From Melghirimyces algeriensis (GTDB lineage Bacteria > Bacillota > Bacilli > Thermoactinomycetales > DSM-45169), in assembly GCF_900182565.1 (NCBI RefSeq), contig NZ_FXTI01000009.1:1-64000 (forward strand): a stretch of DNA of 64,000 bases, written 5' to 3'. The translations under genes were made by a program, and so were the position numbers. A model generated the notes under the pieces. It searched no databases, was not told the origin of the DNA, and worked only from the letters and a program-made list of their open reading frames with translations. Positions 60,641 through 64,000 of the stretch are shown here, piece after piece. Position 1 is the stretch's first letter. Each line of letters starts with the position of its first letter.

Positions 60641-61983
60641 TTTTCAATTGTAAACTGCCTTCGTAAAAGTCTCTCCCCTTGAGGGAAAGATAAATTCATT
60701 TTCCAACCGCCCATTCCCGCCCAGTTCATAGATCGAACCAACTGAAATTTAGATGACAAACTGCGTGCATCTTCAAACCATACCGTGTACGTTTGCCCAT
60801 TTTCTTGATATTGAAACCAGGGGCTGCGAGATTTCAAATCAAAGTGTATAACACTTCCATGATCAATCCCTTTCTTAAGAGCGTCTGCCTGTGAATATGC
60901 CTTCCCATGCGTTGTTTTTGATTCCCACTCATACGCATACATAGGGATACCCAAATACAGCTTTTTCGTTGGTATAACAGAAGAAGCATATTTCATTGTC
61001 GCCTTGACCTGTGCGTAGGGCGCGATGGGACCTGGACCCGTATACTTGGGAAGGTGCCAGTCGTAAGCCATGATAAAAACTTGATCTGCATTTTTCCCAA
61101 TAATTGGATAATCATATGCCATTGAATAATCGGGAACCTGATGTCCGAGTTTAGGTGGAATGGATATTGCGATCTTCATTCCAGAAGGGTGGAGTTTCAC
61201 ATTTAATTGGCGAAGGAAACGATTAAAATACCATCGATCCTTCGGTTTCAGACCTTCAATGTCCAACATAACTCCCTGAAACTGGTTCGCTTTTAGAAAG
61301 TGCCATATACTATCCACCAAAACGTCACGTTTGGAAGATTGAGAGAGGATTTGGTGCATTCGTTCTGAATCAAATCCTTTTTTCGTCAGGTTCGTCACAA
61401 CAGGATAGAGCTGATAACCCTGTTTCCGGATCAGATGGGTGGTGGTGCCAAATGAGCGAACGTTTAAGCTTCCGTTGGGATTTACAGGAACATGGAACAG
61501 ACCGACATTCGAAATTAATCCCCGGTATTTGCTCATCGTTTGGCGGTCTTTGGAAGAGCTTCCTGAAGGGTCGAAAAATAGTCCCGTATCGATCTTTCGT
61601 CTCAGAGGTTGAGGAATGTTAAGAAATGTTCCCGTTTGAAGCGATGTAAGATTCTGATGTGGATTAACCTTTTTCAATTGGCTGAGTTGCAAACCATGAC
61701 GAAGAGCAATCTCCCAAGCAGTATCCCCGGAACGAACCAGAAGGCGATGTCCGGGAACAATCACCGATTGTCCGGGAACCAACTGGGATGGGGGTTGACC
61801 ATTAAGTTGTTTTACTTGTTTCCAGCTCGTTCCATACCGCTTGGCAATGGAGCTTAGTGTATCCCCGCTACGAACCGTTTCAATAATATAATCGTTTGAT
61901 TCAACTGCCTTAGCCACTGGTAAGGAAACGAACAATCCCGAAAGGATCGGTAACACAACAAAAAACAGACGAAACCAATACAT
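60637..61983 (-). CDS. LysM-GH18 spore cortex/germination type glycosidase (SleL/YaaH-like)
   Basis: A 448-residue exported protein. Residues 1-25 form a signal peptide (ending VAKA). Two LysM repeats (IIETVRSGDTLSSIAKRYGT and LLVRSGDTAWEIALRHGLQL) bind peptidoglycan. The GH18 domain follows, with the catalytic strand GVMLDIEGL (Asp-Glu) and VFIMAYDWHLPKYTGP. SleL-type enzymes hydrolyse cortex fragments in germination. ATG 61983 follows AGGAGG at ten bases. It is unrelated to the flanking sulfur genes. Confidence 0.9.
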   Translation of the reverse strand: MYWFRLFFVVLPILSGLFVSLPVAKAVESNDYIIETVRSGDTLSSIAKRYGTSWKQVKQLNGQPPSQLVPGQSVIVPGHRLLVRSGDTAWEIALRHGLQLSQLKKVNPHQNLTSLQTGTFLNIPQPLRRKIDTGLFFDPSGSSSKDRQTMSKYRGLISNVGLFHVPVNPNGSLNVRSFGTTTHLIRKQGYQLYPVVTNLTKKGFDSERMHQILSQSSKRDVLVDSIWHFLKANQFQGVMLDIEGLKPKDRWYFNRFLRQLNVKLHPSGMKIAISIPPKLGHQVPDYSMAYDYPIIGKNADQVFIMAYDWHLPKYTGPGPIAPYAQVKATMKYASSVIPTKKLYLGIPMYAYEWESKTTHGKAYSQADALKKGIDHGSVIHFDLKSRSPWFQYQENGQTYTVWFEDARSLSSKFQLVRSMNWAGMGGWKMNLSFPQGERLLRRQFTIEK

Positions 61984-62068
61984 GATGATCATTCCTCCTT
62001 TCCTTATGTCATTAATGTGACAAACTGGTTTAAAAATGATGCATTGATAAAAAAAATCCAAAGGTACA

Positions 62069-62097
62069 TTGACGTAATATACCCATAGGGGTATAAT
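62069..62097 (+). promoter_or_regulatory. Promoter of the tusA-rhodanese unit with CstR-type operator in the spacer
   Basis: TTGACG (62069-62074), a 17-base spacer and TATAAT (62092-62097). The spacer contains ATACCCATAGGGGTAT (62079-62094), the same type of operator in the same position as at 59649. Confidence 0.88.
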
Positions 62098-62107
62098 ACT
62101 GTAAAGA

Positions 62108-62127
62108 ATATACCTGTATAGGTATAT
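62108..62127 (+). promoter_or_regulatory. Second CstR-type operator downstream of the start site
   Basis: Perfect 8-base arms ATATACCT/AGGTATAT around GTAT. It lies about 10-30 bases after the -10 box, so it should add roadblock repression. Confidence 0.7.
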
Positions 62128-62174
62128 GCCCTATCAACAACAGAAACAATCTGAAACCAGAAGGAGTGAATACG

Positions 62175-62744
62175 GTGTCTCATTACCAAGCCAATCAAAC
62201 ATTGGACTGTAAAGGGCTTTCCTGTCCGATGCCAATTGTGCGAACCCGGAAAGCCATAGAAGGGATGAATCCTGGTGACGTTCTCCATGTAGAAGCCACT
62301 GACAAGGGTTCTCTGGCTGACATGCAGAGCTGGGCGGAGCGAACTGGACATCAGTACTTAGGCTCCAAGGAAGAAGGGGAGGTGCTTCACCATTACATCC
62401 GCAAAGCTGTAGAAGGGGAAGAAAAACAAGAGAAGAAGCACCCTGAGGTGATCAAGTTGGATAAAGTAAAAATCCGTTATGAAGATCCTTCCATCCAGTT
62501 GATCGATGTTCGCGAACCGATGGAGTATCACTTCAGCCACATTCCTGGAGCTGTTTCCATTCCGCTGGGTGAATTGGAAAGCCGGGTAGAAGAGCTGGAC
62601 TCTGGCAAGGAAACGTGGGTAATCTGTCGATCAGGAAACCGAAGTGATACAGCCTGCCAAATCTTGATGGAAAAGGGATTTCAAAACGTTAAAAATGTGA
62701 TTCCGGGAATGAAAGACTGGGATGGTCCTACAGACAACAGCTAA
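62175..62744 (+). CDS. TusA-rhodanese fusion protein
   Basis: A 189-residue sulfur transferase. The N-terminal TusA domain has LDCKGLSCPMPIVRTRKAIE with the sulfur-accepting Cys in CPMP. A linker of about 25 Lys/Glu-rich residues leads to a rhodanese domain with IDVREPMEYHFSHIPGAVSI and the active-site loop ICRSGNRSDTA. It probably passes persulfide from one domain to the other, as CstA does. GTG 62175 has AAGGAG eight bases upstream. Confidence 0.93.
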   Translation: MSHYQANQTLDCKGLSCPMPIVRTRKAIEGMNPGDVLHVEATDKGSLADMQSWAERTGHQYLGSKEEGEVLHHYIRKAVEGEEKQEKKHPEVIKLDKVKIRYEDPSIQLIDVREPMEYHFSHIPGAVSIPLGELESRVEELDSGKETWVICRSGNRSDTACQILMEKGFQNVKNVIPGMKDWDGPTDNS

Positions 62745-62780
62745 ATGTCTCCTCATCCTGACTTTTAAGGAGGTTTCAAC

Positions 62781-63923
62781 ATGGCCGTAAAGACAGTGAC
62801 CGCGGAAGAGCTCCGCGACAGAATTCAAAATGGTGAGCCCCTGTTTATTCTGGATGTTCGCAATGAAAGTGACTATCAGGATTGGAAAATTGAAGGAAAT
62901 ACTGTTCAATCTCTCAATATCCCCTACTTTGAATTTTTGGATGATGAAGATGTGGCAGACGATCAGCTTCCAGACAAAAACACACCGATCGTGACTGTCT
63001 GTGCCAAAGGAGGTTCCTCTCAGTATGTGGGGGAAGTTCTCGATGGTAAAGGCTACAACGTCGCTTCTCTCAAAGGTGGAATGAAAGACTGGAGTCAAGT
63101 GTACAGTGACACATTGGTATATCAAGATGAAAAATTGAAACTGTTCCAAATTAACCGCCTTGCCAAGGGATGCCTCTCCTACCTGATTGTCTCCAATGGT
63201 GAAGCCGCAGTGGTTGATCCCGGACGCCACACTAATTTTTATACGCAATTGGCTGAGCGGGAACACGCTCGGATTACTAACATTTTGGATTCTCATGTAC
63301 ATGCCGATCATATTTCCGGTGGTCCTGCTCTGGCCAAACAACACGGGGCCGACTATTTTATCACCACCAGCGATCTCCAAGGAACACCTCCTTTTGAGTA
63401 CAAAGCTTTGGAAGAACATCCATTCATTCATTTTGGAGATGTTGAAGTAGAGGTACTTGCACTACAAACGCCCGGACACACACCTGGCAGTGTTTCCTTC
63501 TTTATCAACAAACAATTTCTCCTGTCCGGGGATACAATTTTTGTTGGCGGGCTGGGTCGTCCCGATCTGGGAGGAAAAGCACAGGAATGGGCAGAGATGC
63601 TCTACGACACCGTTTTTCATCAATTAAATCAACTGGCGGACGATGTCTTGGTCCTCCCGGCACACTATGCAGACAAAAGTGAGATGAACGAAAAAGGACT
63701 AATCACCGCCCAGCTGGGTACCATTCGTCAAAATAACCAGGCGATGCAGACTCAGGAAAAAGAAACCTTTACAGAAATGGTGGCCAGCGCCGCCTCTACA
63801 AAAACTCCCCCGAACTATGAAGCGATTATTGCGATCAACCGTGGGGAAAAAGTAACAGGAGAGGAAGAGGCTACTGAACTGGAAATCGGTCCAAACCGTT
63901 GTGCCGTTCATCACCATGGTTAA
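62781..63923 (+). CDS. Rhodanese-metallo-beta-lactamase fusion (CstB-like persulfide dioxygenase)
   Basis: A 380-residue two-domain enzyme. The N-terminal rhodanese domain (LFILDVRNESDYQDW) ends with the loop VTVCAKGGSSQYVG (active Cys). The MBL domain carries DSHVHADHISGG, TPGHTPGS, LLSGDTIFVGGLGRPDLGG and LPAHYADK, the non-heme iron site of persulfide dioxygenases. The domain order is rhodanese first, the reverse of staphylococcal CstB. It should oxidise persulfide to sulfite or thiosulfate. GGAGG precedes ATG 62781. Confidence 0.93.
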   Translation: MAVKTVTAEELRDRIQNGEPLFILDVRNESDYQDWKIEGNTVQSLNIPYFEFLDDEDVADDQLPDKNTPIVTVCAKGGSSQYVGEVLDGKGYNVASLKGGMKDWSQVYSDTLVYQDEKLKLFQINRLAKGCLSYLIVSNGEAAVVDPGRHTNFYTQLAEREHARITNILDSHVHADHISGGPALAKQHGADYFITTSDLQGTPPFEYKALEEHPFIHFGDVEVEVLALQTPGHTPGSVSFFINKQFLLSGDTIFVGGLGRPDLGGKAQEWAEMLYDTVFHQLNQLADDVLVLPAHYADKSEMNEKGLITAQLGTIRQNNQAMQTQEKETFTEMVASAASTKTPPNYEAIIAINRGEKVTGEEEATELEIGPNRCAVHHHG

Positions 63924-63955
63924 TTAACTACTTAACAATTGAGGAGGTTTTAAAA

Positions 63956-64000
63956 ATGAAAGCGGATATGACTGTTGATGCCAAAGGATTGTCCTGTCCC
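63956..64000 (+). CDS. TusA-type sulfur carrier, 3' truncated by window edge
   Basis: The visible 15 codons read MKADMTVDAKGLSCP, the TusA start with the sulfur-accepting Cys. GAGGAGG lies eight bases upstream. The remainder lies beyond the window. It follows the CstB-like gene within 32 bases and belongs to the same transcription unit. Confidence 0.85.
   Translation, partial: MKADMTVDAKGLSCP

Overview
The window is low-to-mid GC DNA from an endospore-forming Gram-positive bacterium of the order Bacillales. The evidence is a Spo0E-type phosphatase, the complete cotJA-cotJB-cotJC operon, CotF-like, CotS/YutH-like and YheC/YheD-like coat proteins, a LysM/GH18 cortex-lytic type enzyme, coproheme decarboxylase (ChdC) and catabolite-responsive (cre) sites. 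Many genes (YuiD, YuiB, YumB, YumC, YutM, YuzB, YuzD, YutI, YutH, YutG, YutF, YutE-like) belong to the block known as yui-yum-yut in Bacillus subtilis, here interrupted by extra modules. The overall gene style resembles Thermoactinomycetaceae, but that family assignment is an impression.

Bases 1-7000 are an accessory, partly decaying region. It holds the 3' half of a TnpB element inserted in an AAA-ATPase gene, a secreted alpha-amylase with two cre sites, remnants of a glutathione peroxidase, a frameshifted acetyltransferase and an AraC regulator. It also holds a compact RRNPP-type quorum-sensing cassette: an HTH-TPR regulator, a short exported pro-peptide overlapping its 3' end, and a divergent small exported peptide.

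Bases 7000-25700 are mostly housekeeping: a squalene/phytoene synthase-family protein, a molybdopterin oxidoreductase, a GH25 lysozyme, a small kinase with an arginine/serine/tyrosine-rich tail, ChdC, NADH dehydrogenase II, ferredoxin-NADP reductase, Fe-S assembly factors, a class D sortase and the mccA-mccB reverse transsulfuration pair. Bases 25800-33600 hold an oligopeptide permease operon (oppBCDF) preceded by two tandem oppA paralogues.

Bases 33700-57700 carry a YeiH-type transporter with its divergent LysR regulator, a cytochrome P450, an acyl-CoA ligase, RecQ, the CotJ operon, two YheC/YheD ATP-grasp proteins, a GAF-type two-component system, and a YutH/YutG/YutF/YutE-like group. Two copies of a short dispersed noncoding element lie at about 20.4 kb and 38.1 kb.

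Bases 59600-64000 form a persulfide-response regulon: DsrE2-like protein, CstR repressor, TusA-rhodanese fusion, rhodanese-metallo-beta-lactamase fusion and a second TusA. Palindromic CstR-type operators sit exactly inside the -35/-10 spacers of its two promoters. An unrelated LysM/GH18 gene on the other strand splits the two transcription units. No tRNA, rRNA or CRISPR array was seen.
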